Assembly (NCBI RefSeq): GCF_900747795.2
Contig: NC_041401.2
Span: 158,819,233 to 158,883,232 of the forward strand
DNA from: Erpetoichthys calabaricus
Taxonomy: Eukaryota > Chordata > Cladistia > Polypteriformes > Polypteridae
Reading direction: 5' to 3'
Length of the DNA: 64,000 bases
Part shown: positions 9,070-21,095 of the stretch, piece by piece
How the letters are laid out: every line of letters starts with the position of its first letter
Position numbering within the stretch: the first letter of the stretch is position 1
Program-made: the position numbers and the translations under genes
Notes under the pieces: model-generated
The model's database searches: none
Told to the model about the DNA's origin: nothing
What the model saw: only the letters and a program-made list of their open reading frames with translations

Positions 9070-12060
9070 GTACAAGTGTAATGTGATTGGTCCATCGTGT
9101 CCCAGCCTTCTTAGAAATACAAGGCAGTTAGTACTGCCATGGGGTGCTTCTTCGTGGTCACAACCAAAAGCCTCAAAGCATTTGTTAAGAGTATGTCCCT
9201 CTCCTGTAGAATTGGGGCGCCATGTTATATACCTCCACACCATCCATCCGTTTTGTTTCTGTCACAGGTTTGATAGTTTAATTCCTCTGAAGGTTCATCA
9301 TCTGTGCTTCCTCTCACGTTTATCGCATTTTAGGCCATGATTGACATTAATATCATTGACATCACAATAAATGCAGATTAAACTTTACACAAATTTAATA
9401 CCTAATGTATGAAATGGGCATAACGAGTCCAATTTGATTGAATGCCTTATGATGGTGAAGCATCCACATGGCATATCTCAGGCTTCGATAATTCTGAAGA
9501 AAGTTCTAGCATATGGAATTTTGGTTGGCTGGTTGCATTATTTGACACAAGCTTGGTATGAACAAAGGGAGAGCCAAATTTCACAAAGGAGTAATGAGCA
9601 GAAAACAGCAGTCTTGTTGTCTCACTTTTCCTGTTTTCATATATTGTTAGTCCATTGCTTTCTTTATTTCTACTAGTAAGCTGTCACTCTAGCTTGCCTC
9701 CCAAACTCTAGAATCATTGTGCTACTTCGGCCTTTAATTCCTGTTCTAGTCAGGGAAAAACTTGGGGGTTGGTGGCAGAATTGGCACTCCAGCCATAATA
9801 AAAAACCTCAGACTGTTCCACTCCATCTGAACTAGTGTGGTGCTGAGGTATCACCCGTTGCATGGCTGCACTCGAGTCCTAATCTGGATCCTGAGTTGGT
9901 TTGTCGTGTGGTGGGTGCGGCAATGCGCTGTATCAGTGTGTGCTCCTAACCTCCTCCTCCTCGCGTTCCTTGCAGAAGATGCCCCAGAATCGCCAGTGGG
10001 CTTTCTGAGCTACACAAAGGCAAGGCTGCTGGCTGACAGTGACATCTAGTGTTTCCTGAGAGAATTACATCTTAGAGATAAATGATAATAAGTTCAGTAT
10101 TTTTCAAGTAGAAGTTATTTCTTCACAAACATGGCATATATCTGTATGCATTTCCAGTGGGAAATTGTGTTGTAAAGGTAAGCATTTTCTAAAAATAAAA
10201 AAAAGAATCCCTTGCCCTCACTGGAGCTTTACAGTGGAGTGGGTCATGAGGTTCCACTGGAAAATAGAAGCCTAAAAACTTACCAATGAAGTGTCAAAAG
10301 TTTTGATACAAAAAACATGCCTCCCTTGTTTCCAAATCATGTTTGTGACAGCACAAGGAAATATCATTTTATCACATATTCCTGCTACTATTTTTTATGG
10401 TAGGGAAACGTTTTCTATTTGCTTGTATGAGTTCTCAGAAGAGACTCAAAAAACAAACCACATGGTGCAAAATTTTCCTGTTTGGTCTTTCAAGGGGATC
10501 TTTTCCCTGGAAAAAATAGTTTCTGCCCAATCAATGAAGTTCCCAACACAGCTATAAAGGTGTTTGTCACTGCAGGTTCACTTACACAACAAAACATGCC
10601 GGAGGATGAAAGAAAGTACTCAGTCGTCTTCTGATTTGGCACAAGGCAAATGAACTTTGAATGTAAAAGTGCCTTAAGATCACCAGAGTTTTCTCCCCCT
10701 CCATTGTCTTTAGAATGATTCCTGGGGATAGTTTTACATTTTTGGGCTCCAATTCCAAACCAGACTTATGCTTAATTCTTTGTTCTTGTCACAGTTGTTG
10801 TAATGTTCACCCTTAGCGACTCCCAGAATGCCTGCCCCTAAAACTGCCACTTTGGCACCTTTAGTGCTAGCATATGCTGGCATTCTTTTGATTATGTATG
10901 ACCTAAGTTTTACTTTGGTGCCTGTTACTTTCAGTGTGCCAGTTCAGAAAGCCCTTCTGCCCCCTAGTGGCTTGTGTATACCTACACTGGTGCTTAAAGA
11001 GTGGGTTCCACTTTCAAAGTGCTGACCCTGACATGCGCCACTCCTCTAACCCTTCTGCCCTCTGGCAATCCCTGTATATTTCTGGTGTATTTTATAATTT
11101 TTATGATTACTGCAAATGTATTTGGAGTGCTATGGGAGAAGCTATTGTATATTTTTTTAGATTTAAGTTTTGTTTATTAAACTTCTGCATTATATGAATA
11201 AAACAAAACGCTAAACCCATTTTTCTGCTTTCTCTCTTGTCTTGGTGGACAGCAGCTGACCAGACAATTCCTCCAGACTGTAACCTAAATCCTTTGTTTA
11301 AATGATATTGATATATTGATTAATGGGATGCCCAGGGTGCCTACAGCCTTGGCATTGCCCATCTCCCGAGGCACTGATAGTCATAACCAAGATGGACTAG
11401 GACAGTGAGGACACAAACAGCAAGTCATGGTGCACAAATGTGCATACTGCGTTTATTCACAGCAATCCAAACTGTGTGCAAAAAGTGCAGCACTGTTTTT
11501 TCCCAATAAATAATTAATTCATTAATACTGTAATTCACACTGACGAACACAGTTCCACTCCGGCTCTAGTTCCAGCTACCTCACCAGGTCACTTCTGGGA
11601 CACTTGGAACTGTCCTGCCCCCTGCCTAGAGCATTAGGTCACTGCTACTCCCTCTATTCCTCAACAAGACTGACCCACTCTGGAGCAACATTCTTTTGTC
11701 TCCTTCACTGGGCCATACAAACACCTCGCCTTCACTCCTCTGCACTGACACAATCACCCAATTCTGTACTTTTTCTTGTCTCTGGTTTTCCTTCTCCTTT
11801 CATCTCTCCATTCTCCACTCAAACCCCTTTTATCCTTGTGAGTGTAAGTGCTTTCCTTTATAACACACAGAGTGTCAATGAGGAATGGCTATGCTGATCG
11901 CACCCACATGTGAACGAACAATTGGCCAACTTCCTCAGTAAACACCCTGCAGCTGCACGGCTTTCTGCCAACTTGCTCCTGAGTTGCACTGTTTTTTTAT
12001 AACCACTGACCCCTGAGACGCTGCTTCATGTATATATATTTATGTATGTATGTATGTGTA
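9070..12060 (+). other. RFTN2: RFTN2 intron, first part, no element recognised
   Basis: About 3 kb between exons. Mixed unique-looking sequence; the ORFs present (for example 11604-11897) have no recognisable domain, and the RHD-SEG junction shows that no coding exon is needed here. Confidence 0.6.

Positions 12061-12065
<5 letters not shown>

Positions 12066-12102
<37 letters not shown>
12066..12102. repeat. TA microsatellite at Tc1 left junction
   Basis: The TA array runs straight into the Tc1 left terminus, and a second TA-rich array lies just right of the element (13,741-13,829). Confidence 0.9.
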
Positions 12103-12105
<3 letters not shown>

Positions 12106-13738
12106 TGCGTCCGGAAAGTATTCACAGCGCATCACTTTTTCTACATTTTGTTATGTTGCAGCCTTATTCCAAAATGGATTAAATTAATTTTTTTCCTCAG
12201 AATTCTGCACACAACACCCCATAATGACAACATGAAAAAAGTTTATTTGAGGTTTTTGCAAATTTATTAAAAATAAAAAAAACTGAGAAATCACATGTAC
12301 ATAAGTATTCACAGCCTTTGCTCAATACTTTGTCGATGCACCTTTGGCAGCAATTACAGGCTCAAGTCTTGTTGAATATGATGCCACAAGCTTGGCACAC
12401 CTATCCTTGTCCAGTTTCGCCCATTCCTCTTTGCAGCACCTCTCAAGCTCCATCAGGTTGGATGGGAAGCGTTGGTGCACAGCCATTTTAAGATCTCTCC
12501 AGAGATGTTCAATCGGATTCAAGTCTGGGCTCTGGCTGGGCCACTCAAGGACATTCACAGAGTTGTCCTGAAGCCACTCCTTTGATATCTTGGCTGTGTG
12601 CTTAGGGTCGTTGTCCTGCTGAAAGATGAACCGTCGCCCCAGTCTGAGGTCAAGAGTGCTCTGGAGCAGGTTTTCATCCAGGATGTCTCTGTACATTGCT
12701 GCAGTCATCTTTCCCTTTATCCTGACTAGTCTCCCAGTCCCTGCCACTGAAAAACATCCCCACAGCATGATGCTGCCACCACCATGCTTCACTGTAGGGA
12801 TGGTATTGGCCTGGTGATGAGCGGTGTCTGGTTTCCTCCAAACGTGACGCTTGGCATTCACACCAAAGAGTTCAATCTTTGTCTCATCAGACCAGAGAAT
12901 TTTCTTTCTCATGGTCTGAGAGTCCTTCAGGCGCCTTTTGGCAAACTCCAGGCGGGCTGCCATGTGCCTTTTACTAAGGAGTGGCTTCCGTCTGACCACT
13001 GAACCATACAGGCCTGATTGGTGGATTGCTGCAGAGATGGTTGTCCTTCTGGAAGGTTCTCCTCTCTCCACAGAGGACCTGTGGAACTCTGACAGAGTGA
13101 CCATCGGGTTCTTGGTCACCTCCCTGACTAAGGCCCTTCTCCCCCGATTGCTCAGTTTAGATGGCTGGCCAGCTCTAGGAAGAGTCCTGGTGGTTTCGAA
13201 CTTCTTCCACTTACGGATGATGGAGGCCACTGTGCTCATTGGAACCTTCAAAGCAGCAGAAATTTTTCTGTAACCTTCCCCAGATTTGTGCCTCGAGACA
13301 ATCCGGTCTCTGAGGTCTACAGACAATTCCTTTGACTTCATGCTTGGTTTGTGCTCTGACATGAACTGTTAACTGTGGGACCTTATATAGACAGGTGTGT
13401 GCCTTTCCAAATCATGTCCAATTAACTGAATTTACCACAGGTGGACTCCAAGTAAGCTGCAGAAACATCTCAAGGATGATCAGGGGAAACAGGATGCACC
13501 TGAGCTCAATTTTGAGCTTCATGGCAAAGGCTGTGAATACTTATGTACATGTGCTTTCTCAATTTTTTTATTTTTAATAAATTTGCAAAAATCTCAAACT
13601 TTTTTCACGTTGTCATTATGGGGTGTTGTGTGTAAAATTCTGAGGAAAAAAAATGAATTTAATCCATTTTGGAATAAGGCTGTAACATAACAAAATGTGG
13701 AAAAAGTGATGCGCTGTGAATACTTTCTGGATACACTG
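12103..13738 (-). mobile_element. full-length Tc1-like transposon, 1,636 bp
   Basis: The left end starts CAGTGCGTCCGGAAAGTATT and the right end reads AATACTTTCTGGATACACTG. Both are flanked by TA (12,101-12,102 and 13,739-13,740). The inverted repeats extend about 210 bp (to the CATGTACATAAGTATTCACA motif near 12,293 and its inverse near 13,535). They match closely, which suggests recent insertion. The single transposase gene is open. The element lies in RFTN2's intron, antisense to the gene. Confidence 0.95.
12322..13362 (-). CDS. Tc1-like transposase, intact, 346 aa
   Basis: This is a full-length DD34E transposase that would cut and paste its own element at TA sites in the nucleus. Residues 10-60 form the first helix-turn-helix (GYRKISAALKVPMSTVASII), followed by an AT-hook-like linker RAGQP and a second HTH to about residue 130. 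The catalytic triad is visible: D159 (WSDETK), D250 (FQQDNDPKHT) and E285 (PDLNPIEHLW), with exactly 34 residues between the last two. The length equals the family norm (about 340). The start ATG lies inside the element at a sensible distance from the right repeat, and there is no internal stop. By sequence it looks competent, but activity cannot be inferred from one copy. The glycine-rich box (KHGGGSIMLWGCFS) is present. Confidence 0.95.
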   Translation of the reverse strand: MSEHKPSMKSKELSVDLRDRIVSRHKSGEGYRKISAALKVPMSTVASIIRKWKKFETTRTLPRAGQPSKLSNRGRRALVREVTKNPMVTLSEFHRSSVERGEPSRRTTISAAIHQSGLYGSVVRRKPLLSKRHMAARLEFAKRRLKDSQTMRKKILWSDETKIELFGVNAKRHVWRKPDTAHHQANTIPTVKHGGGSIMLWGCFSVAGTGRLVRIKGKMTAAMYRDILDENLLQSTLDLRLGRRFIFQQDNDPKHTAKISKEWLQDNSVNVLEWPSQSPDLNPIEHLWRDLKMAVHQRFPSNLMELERCCKEEWAKLDKDRCAKLVASYSTRLEPVIAAKGASTKY

Positions 13739-13740
13739 TA

Positions 13741-13756
13741 TGTATGTATGTATATA

Positions 13757-13829
<73 letters not shown>
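13741..13829. repeat. TG/TA microsatellite
   Basis: TGTATG units change into GT and then TA repeats right of the Tc1 copy. Confidence 0.95.
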
Positions 13830-13831
<2 letters not shown>

Positions 13832-14165
13832 TTGAAATAGTTTACTGTCAAATAAATGCAAAGAGTACGCGACACGTGTTTCGCCCTCATTCTGGGCTCA
13901 TCAGGCGTACAAACTCCACTGCACTCCCTCTCGGGAATCGAACCTTGGACGTCAGCGCCAGAGGCGATGCCCCTAACGTTGCGCCACGGCGTGTAGTTCG
14001 TTTATTTGACAGCATGTAGATCGGGGTAATTACATTCACGGCATTCGAAGTCTGTGTCACAATCTGAGGGCACCGTGGCGGATGTTAGCAGATTGCTGGC
14101 CAACCACAAGCGTTACCTGGTAGGTAACCACCCATACAATCAGATTGTGACACAGACTTCGAGTG
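13830..14165 (-). mobile_element. tRNA-derived SINE of a second family
   Basis: On the minus strand, CGCCGTGGCGCAACGTTAGG is an A-box-like start and AAGGTTCGATTCCCGAGAGG contains a perfect Pol III B box (GGTTCGATTCC). The two boxes are spaced as in a tRNA. The body carries TGAGCCCAGAATGAGGGCG. A 26-bp inverted pair (14,042-14,067 GCATTCGAAGTCTGTGTCAC and 14,139-14,164) could fold into a hairpin with a 70-bp loop at one end. This is unlike the other SINE family in the window. Confidence 0.65.
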
Positions 14166-14171
14166 CCGTGA

Positions 14172-14358
14172 ATATATATATATATAATATATAATATATA
14201 TATATATAATATATATATGTGTGTGTATGTATATATGTGTATATATATATGTATGTATGTATGTATGTATATATATATATATATAGATATACATGTGTGT
14301 GTGTATATGTGTATGTACTGTATATATGTTTGATGTGTGTGTATATATATGTATAATA
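14172..14358. repeat. TA/TG-rich microsatellite
   Basis: Compound TA, TG and TATG repeats; all ORFs across it are low complexity. Confidence 0.95.
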
Positions 14359-14443
14359 TGAATGAATAAGCACTTATAGAATGCTTTGGAGTGCAGAAAT
14401 CAGTTGGACCACTCTCATATGTTTCATTTTGCTGCCTTTTCAG

Positions 14444-14531
14444 TGAAGGAAACCTGTGCACCAAGCAGGTGGTGTTTTTGCAGAGGCCAGTGGGAGGCAG
14501 CTCTTCTGAGCCCAGGCCATTGATGCAAGAG
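14444..14531 (+). CDS. RFTN2: RFTN2 internal exon
   Basis: It completes the Ser codon and encodes EGNLCTKQVVFLQRPVGG to PRPLMQE. This matches raftlin-2 EGNLATKQIVFLQRPV. The acceptor TGCCTTTTCAG ends at 14,443 and the donor GTAAGA follows at 14,532, leaving phase 0. The residues after QRPV are variable between species, as expected for the raftlin tail. Confidence 0.95.
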
Positions 14532-14689
14532 GTAAGATGGATGTCTTTGTGCTTAACTCTGCAGGCCCAATTAGCGGTTTTAGCATGATGATTTCTGACA
14601 TGCAGTATGGAGCCCCTAGGAAAGCATCTGTCCTCCTGGACGTTTTCATGTTTCACTGTGTTGTGTTACGTCTATAATAGCAAAAATGA

Positions 14690-15080
14690 GAACAACTTTT
14701 TTTTACAATAAAAGTTAATCAGTTGACTGATTCTAAGTACTCATATTCATTTATCCAATATCTAGCAAGGCCACCTCTGGCACAAACTATAGCCTTGTGT
14801 ATTTAAGGGGAAGTCTCTGCCAACCTTATCCATCAGTCTCTGCAAAGTTACTATAGCACCTTCTGGCCTGAGTGGTGACTGGTGAAGATTTTTAGTATAC
14901 ATTTTCAGTTCAACCTTTAATGGAGTCTCTCTGCCATTTTTGTTTTTTAATCCCTGACAGTATGGCCTTGGCTGGATATTTTAGGTAATTTTGCCACAGG
15001 TTTTGTTCCACCACAGGTTCTGCTTTTTTCCATCACCCTCATGAAGAGGAACATCTCTACAGGGTGAGCTTCTAGCAATA
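14690..15080 (-). mobile_element. decayed Tc1-like remnant
   Basis: AGCAAGGCCACCTCTGGCAC followed by ACAAACTATAGCCTTGTGTA and GGGGAAGTCTCTGCCAACCT resembles the 3' transposase part of Tc1 copies read on the minus strand. No termini; strongly diverged. Confidence 0.4.
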
Positions 15081-15082
15081 CA

Positions 15083-15154
15083 ATACAATTTATTTTTGTA
15101 TAGCCCAAAATCACACAAGAAGTGCCGCAATGGGCTTCAACAGGGGTTGCCTTT

Positions 15155-15252
<98 letters not shown>

Positions 15253-18200
15253 CTTTATTAATCCCAATGGGAAATTCACAAGCACTAAGCCTTGACTCTC
15301 TAAGAAGACAAGGAAAAACTCCCCAAAAAAACCCTTGTAGGGAAAAAATGGAAGAAACCTTAGGAAAGGCAGTTCAAAGAAAGACCCCTTTCCAGGTAGG
15401 TTGGATGCACAGTGGGTGTCAAAAAAAGGGGGTCAATACAATACACAGAACAACACAGGTAAACCTCAATACACTATAACAATGCAATAGAAGTATTACA
15501 AGTACAGAGCAGAATTCAACAGTAGATAATATTACATAATATGATTTAGATTTGTTCAGAGTTTTGGAGACCTCGGCCATCAACCTGCCTCCCCCTATTG
15601 GCCATTCCACAGCTGAGTCAGCACTGGGCTAGCCAATCTGATGAAAGGACCCCTCTACCTGACAATTCCTGCGATCCTCCATCAGAGATGTCTTTACTAC
15701 CTTAGACAGGTGGGCAGTGGCACCAAGTGCCACACTTGAGTACTGAGTAGAGAGACGGAATAGGTGAGGGTTTATTAACAAATTATAACTATCATATTAC
15801 TTACGTTTTAGTGCTAATGACTAACAACAGAGGTGCAGTCTGTACAGTTAATCAGCAGCTTTAGTCAGGATATGCTACATTGAAGTTGTGAGACTTCAGC
15901 CAGGATTTGAAAGCTTGAGACTGAAGGGGCATCTGTTATAGTAGCAGGCAGACCATTAAACAATTTAGGGGCCCTGTAACTAAAAGCACAACCTCCCACT
16001 GTTATTTTATTAATCCTTAGACTCATAAGCAGACCGGCATCTTGAGATCTTAATGTGCGCTCAGGTTTATAAGTCATGATAAGTTCAGACAAGTAAACTG
16101 GACCTTGGCCATTTAAGGCTTTATATGTTAAAAGAGGATTTTGAAGTCTGCCCTAAACTTAACCGGTAGCCAGTGTAAGGATTTAAGAAGTGGAGTTATG
16201 TGTTCTTATTTTCTTGTTCTTGTAATAATTCTTGCAGCAGCATTTTGGATTAACTGGAAATTGTATAAAGAAAAGTTTGAACATCTAGTGAACACCAAAT
16301 TGCAGTAATCAATCCTACTAGAAATAAATGCATGAATTAATTTCTCAGAATCCCACTTATTTAGAAGACGCCTTAATTTCCCAACATTTTTAAGATGGAA
16401 GAAACACGTTTTAGACAACTTTGACTCTAATATGTCATTTAAAGCACACATTACAAAGATAACTCCTAGATTGCGGGCTGATTCAGTAAAATTAATGGTG
16501 ATTCCAACTGAGTTAAATGATGACAAAATATTGTGATCAGCATCATTCCCCCCGATAATTATCATCTGTGTTTTAAAGACAAGTAGTTGTCATTCATCCA
16601 CTTTTAATTCACTAACACAACTAATTAAAGGCAACATCAGAAAATCTTAATTTGGCCTAAAAGAAAGGTACAACTGGGTATCATCTGCATACGAGTGAAA
16701 ATTAACATTATGTTTCCTAATGATAGATCCCAGTGGAAGCATGTAAAGTGAAAACAGTAAAGGTCCCAGTACTGAGCCCTGCGGGACACCATATCTCACT
16801 TCCGTGTATAATGATGGAATACTGTCAACACATTTCTGTACTTACTGGAATCGATTTGATAAATAAGAAGTAAACCAGGGAAGGACAGTGCCTGTACGGC
16901 CATACCTAATTTTCTAGCATGTGCGGTAAAATAGAATAGTCAATGGTGTCAAATGCTGCGCTTAAGTGTAACAACATAATTACAGTGGAGTTTCCTTCAT
17001 CTGAGTATATCAGAATATCGTTTACAACACGCGTTAGTGCAGTTTCTGTACTATGACCAGTGCAGAAGACAGACTGTGATGCATAAGGTGTGACTGAAGC
17101 AGATTGGCGACTACTTTTTTAAGTATTTTGGAGAGAGAGGGTAAATTTGAAATGGGTCTATAGTTATTAAGTGTGTGTGGGTCTAGGTCTGACTTTTTAA
17201 GGAATGGTTTAATGACTGACACTTTTAGTGCATCAGGTACTGTGCCATGCAATAATGAACTATTGATAATGTTTAGATTAGGCGCTGCAAGAACATTCAT
17301 TGAACTTTTTACTAGTTTTGTTGGCACTGGATCTAGGAAACAAGTAGTGGGTTTCATTTTAGAAATTAAAGTCAAGAGTTCCTGCTCTGTTACAGGATTA
17401 AGATTTCTAAAGTGTCGAATGCAGTGTGAGGCAGGGTCTGCCAAACTAGTATGCAGTTTACACTGTGATGCTGTGATCTGGGATCTTATATTTTTAATTT
17501 TCTCATTAAAGAAGTTCATAAAATCTGTACTGCTAATGTCTGTTGGTAATTTGCACTGTAGATCTGAATTTCCATTTGTTAATTTAGCCACTGTTGTAAA
17601 CAGTACCCGAGGATTTTTATTATTGCTATCTATTATTATAGAATAGTATTCTGAGCGAGCTTTAAAGAGAGCTTTTTTGTATTTTTTTTAACACTCTCTG
17701 TCCATGCAGTTTGAAAGACGTGCAGCTTTGTTGTTCTCCATCTGTGATCCAGTTTTCGACACTCCAATTTAAGAGCTCGAGTGTTCTCATTAAACCATGG
17801 AGAGTTTCTATGTGCTTTGATCACTTTTGTTTTAAGGGGAGCCACTGCATCCAGAGCATCTCTCAAGGTCACATTATAATGTAATGTTAGCTGATCTAAA
17901 TGGTTTTCCATGTTTATTTTTGATGTTAACTGATATAAATGGTTTTCCAAAATTACACTTGACTTACTCAAAGTATCTATAAATTTTAAAGCAGAATTAC
18001 AATCTAGATGTCGCACTGTCTTTGTTTTAATCTGTGAGTGTATTGGTAAGGGCAGAACCAAATCAAACGTAATTAATTAAGTGGTGATCGAAAATAACTT
18101 CATTTCATGGAGTAATATTTAAATTTTGAATTTCAACTTTGTAAGTTATAATTAAATCTAATGTGTGGTTATGATTTTGAGTTGCACCTTTGACAATCTG

Positions 18201-18640
18201 ACAAAATCCTACTGAATTTAACAAATAAGTAAAACATTTTCTAAAAGTGTCAGTTCCCATATCAATGTGTACATTAAAATCCCTATCGACACTCTGCGAT
18301 CATAATTTATAGCCAAATCAGATAAAAGGTTGCCAAATTCGGTCATGAACAATGAATATGGCCCTGGAGGTCTGTAGACTAGCACTACAATTGTGTTGGA
18401 ATCTTTTAATATTTAAAGTGAATGCCTCAAAGGATGTGAAGTCACCTAAATTTTTAGAAGCGATTTGCATTTTGTTACAATGAATTATTCCAAGGCCTCC
18501 TCCTCGACCAGAATCTCTAGATACTGCCCCATGCTTTATTGTAGGAGTGATATCTGAAGTTATGATAGGCATGCATCAAGTGGAGTGTTTAGTAACCGTT
18601 AATCTGCAGCCCTCTGATACATGCAAATAAGAGTGTCACA
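15083..18640 (-). mobile_element. L2-type LINE, long degraded copy
   Basis: Read on the minus strand, the parts are in order. An APE-type endonuclease piece lies at about 18,318-18,572 (SGRGGGLGIIHCNKMQI). A linker lies at 17,636-18,061 (RNSPWFNENTRALKLECRKL). Reverse transcriptase pieces lie at 17,034-17,591 (NNYRPISNLPSLSKILKKVV, PTTCFLDPVPTKLVK) and 16,206-16,565 (SSRIDYCNLVFTR). A C-terminal block lies at 15,865-16,092 (VGGCAFSYRAPKLFNGLPA). The 3' UTR (15,083-15,770) holds the fish-typical TTGTATAGCCCAAAATCACA and a short ATTGT-repeat tail. The frames are broken in several places, and a GATA repeat unit is inserted in the UTR. Confidence 0.85.
15157..15281. repeat. GATA microsatellite with ACTTTATTAATCCC flank, copy 2
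   Basis: Same structure as at 7782-7910, placed inside the L2 3' UTR: GATA units, then TACTTTATTAATCCCAATGG and GAAATTCACA. Confidence 0.9.
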
Positions 18641-20127
18641 CTGTACAGTGCTGCTGTACATGTGACGGTGGTGATATAGTAAACCTGAAGTACTGTGATC
18701 ATGTGTCAATCACCAAGAGACAATAAGAAGTCTTTCACACGATTTAATGTGTACTTTCCACTAGACATCCAGATGACTGTTGGTGCACAAACAGATTCTC
18801 CAGAAGGTTGACAGGAGCATGCAAGACATCTTTAAGTGTCCACATTTCCCTTTGTGCTGGGTTCCAGCTGTCAGATAGGGCAGCCATTCCTCAATAGTGT
18901 CATCTTAAACACCTGTCAATCTGCTGTCTCCTCCATCTTCTTCAGATCCCACTCATGAGTTTACTTCTGAGGTACCCTTCACCTGTGTTTAATTTACTGC
19001 CCCCTGGTGGCCCATGTCCATCCATCCTGGAGTACAGAGAAACTTTCTGTCCCCATAATCCTGAATGTGCCCATCCTCTGCTCTGTGCCACCTTTGCCCA
19101 TAGCATTGACTTGCCAGATGGATACCCTTTTATATTTTTTAAGGACTTTTAATTCAGTGTCATCTTTATGGTGAATTCAACCAAGTCCTTACACAGAAAA
19201 TACTTCGCTTGCCAGTTCCAAAGATCTCTTTTGTATGTGAAGGCCACTTGAATTGATCAGGACCACAGCACCTAAAGTCAGTCTTTTAATGGGATGTTTG
19301 TTAATTAAGAGACCACACAATATTTAAAATTGTAAACCGTAATCTCCCATCCATCCATTTTCCCAGCTCAGGGTGTCTGTCTATCCTGTCGACGATGACC
19401 ATAAGATAGGCATCAATCTAATGCACCTTCAGTGATGCCGACATACTGTACATACAGTATTTCACTATTTGAGCCCACTACATTTAATACAAGGTTGAGG
19501 TGTCAGTCTGTGGTCAGAGGTTTGTGTTTTCCTCTTGGATCAACAAGATGAAAAGTTTGGAGCAGACCACTTCTCTCAACACATCATTGAACTTTGGTAC
19601 CCAATTAGCTTGTTTTGGTTTTTGAATTCCACCACATTTGTATTTTTAATTTTCACATTTTCAACACAAACGTCTCTGGTTCAGGTATACAGCGTGACGG
19701 GCACCAGGGCCCACGTTTGGACCAGGGCTCCTGTTTATGTTGAAATGCTGGAATGCTGATTGAGTGCTACTGCACAGCATGACCCACCATGAAATGACTG
19801 ACAGGCCACTGGTACTTCCCAGCTGTACAGTTGGCCACATCCAGTAATAGCAAGTAAGATCTGGTTATGTACAAAGTAAAAATCTTTGTATTAACAAACA
19901 AGTGCATATTATTTCATAAAGCTTCATTGTTTTATGGAGAACAGGGTGCCACTCATAGCACCAAACCGTAGTGCATTTGTGTATGTGAATATGGGGTTTG
20001 CTTGGTGGCATTGGCAGTGCTGACTCGACTGAAAGGCACTGAAGAGCAGCTGCAGTCATCAGGCCACTGTTGGTGTTGTCAGTTAATTAGACAGTACGTC
20101 CAAGTAAAATTCTGAAAAATTTTGAAA
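18641..20127 (+). other. RFTN2: RFTN2 intron, no element recognised
   Basis: Unique-looking intron sequence with no supported exon. The MQE-KLA junction of RFTN2 can be formed without any exon here, although a poorly conserved one cannot be excluded because the human tail in this region is longer. Confidence 0.55.
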
Positions 20128-20129
20128 TA

Positions 20130-20955
20130 CAGTGCCTTCAAAAAATATTGCAACCCCTTCACATTTTTTAAAAATGTTGCTATACTGCAGCCTTGTGCCA
20201 CAATTAAATCCATGTCTTTTCTCATCAAGCAGCACTCAATATCCCAGAATGACAAAGCGAAAACAGGAGTTTACAAATATAATAAGAATAAAAAACAGAA
20301 ATCTCACATTGACACGAGTACTCAAAACAAATTGCTGTGACTGTTGAAATTTGCCTCGTGTGCATTGCATTCAGTTGATGGTCATTGGTGTTTCTACGCC
20401 TTGTTTGCAGTTCATCTGTGGTCAGTTCAATTGACTGGACCTGATGAGGAAAGGCAGGGTCGTGTCTATAGAGAATCCCACATTTGACAATGTGCATCAG
20501 AGCACCTAAAGGACTCTCAGCTATGAGAAACAATGATGAAACCACGGCTTGAACCCATTCAAACACTTCTGGAGAGTTCTGAAAATAGCTGTCCATGGAC
20601 GGTCTCCATTCAACCTGACAGAGCTCGAGGGAAAGTGCAGAGACGAATGACGGAAAATTCCCAAAACCAGGTGTGTGAAGCTCGTGGTATCAGAGCCGAG
20701 AAGACTCCAGGCTGGAATTGCTTTCAAAGAGGCTTCAATGAAGTGCTGAGTAAAGGGTGTGAATACTTCTGTCAACGTGAGGTTCATTTTTTTTTTTGTC
20801 AAGAGTTAATACATTTTTACAAATTTCTAAAATCCTGTTTTGCTGGGGTGCTCAGTGTTGTAGGATGAGGGAAAAATGAATTTAAATGATTTTAGCTCAA
20901 GGTTGCAATAAAACTGTAAAAAGTGAAGGGGTCTGAAAACGTTCTGAAGGCACTG
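20130..20955 (+). mobile_element. internally deleted Tc1-like element, 826 bp
   Basis: It starts TA-CAGTGCCTTCAAAAAATAT and ends AACGTTCTGAAGGCACTG-TA. Inside, only the 3' part of a transposase gene remains on the plus strand. Near 20,600 DNA similar to TGTCCATGGACGGTCTCC aligns with the block that encodes the region after the catalytic Glu. It is non-autonomous and not closely related to the 12.1-kb copy (different terminal sequence). Confidence 0.85.
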
Positions 20956-21095
20956 TATGTGACAAACGACGCAATATGGTGCCACAGTTCCAGTTCCAGT
21001 GTGACCCTGAGCAGGACACTAAACCTGCCTGTGCTGCAGTCAACACACACAAGTAAAGAGTGGCAGGTACTCTGGGTAACATTGTCCATCAAGTA

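Noticed and set aside
9975-10050. Possible extra RFTN2 exon after TTCCTTGCAG (reading KMPQNRQWAF)
   Set aside because: The RHD/SEG junction between the flanking exons is continuous in known raftlins, and no donor in suitable phase follows.
12938-13273. Plus-strand ORF of 111 codons
   Set aside because: Antisense shadow of the Tc1 transposase gene.
13861-14019. Possible functional tRNA gene because of the perfect B box
   Set aside because: The acceptor stem and anticodon arm do not form, and repeat-like body sequence follows; it is a SINE head.
17173-17646. 157-codon plus-strand ORF
   Set aside because: Antisense shadow of the L2 LINE reverse transcriptase region.
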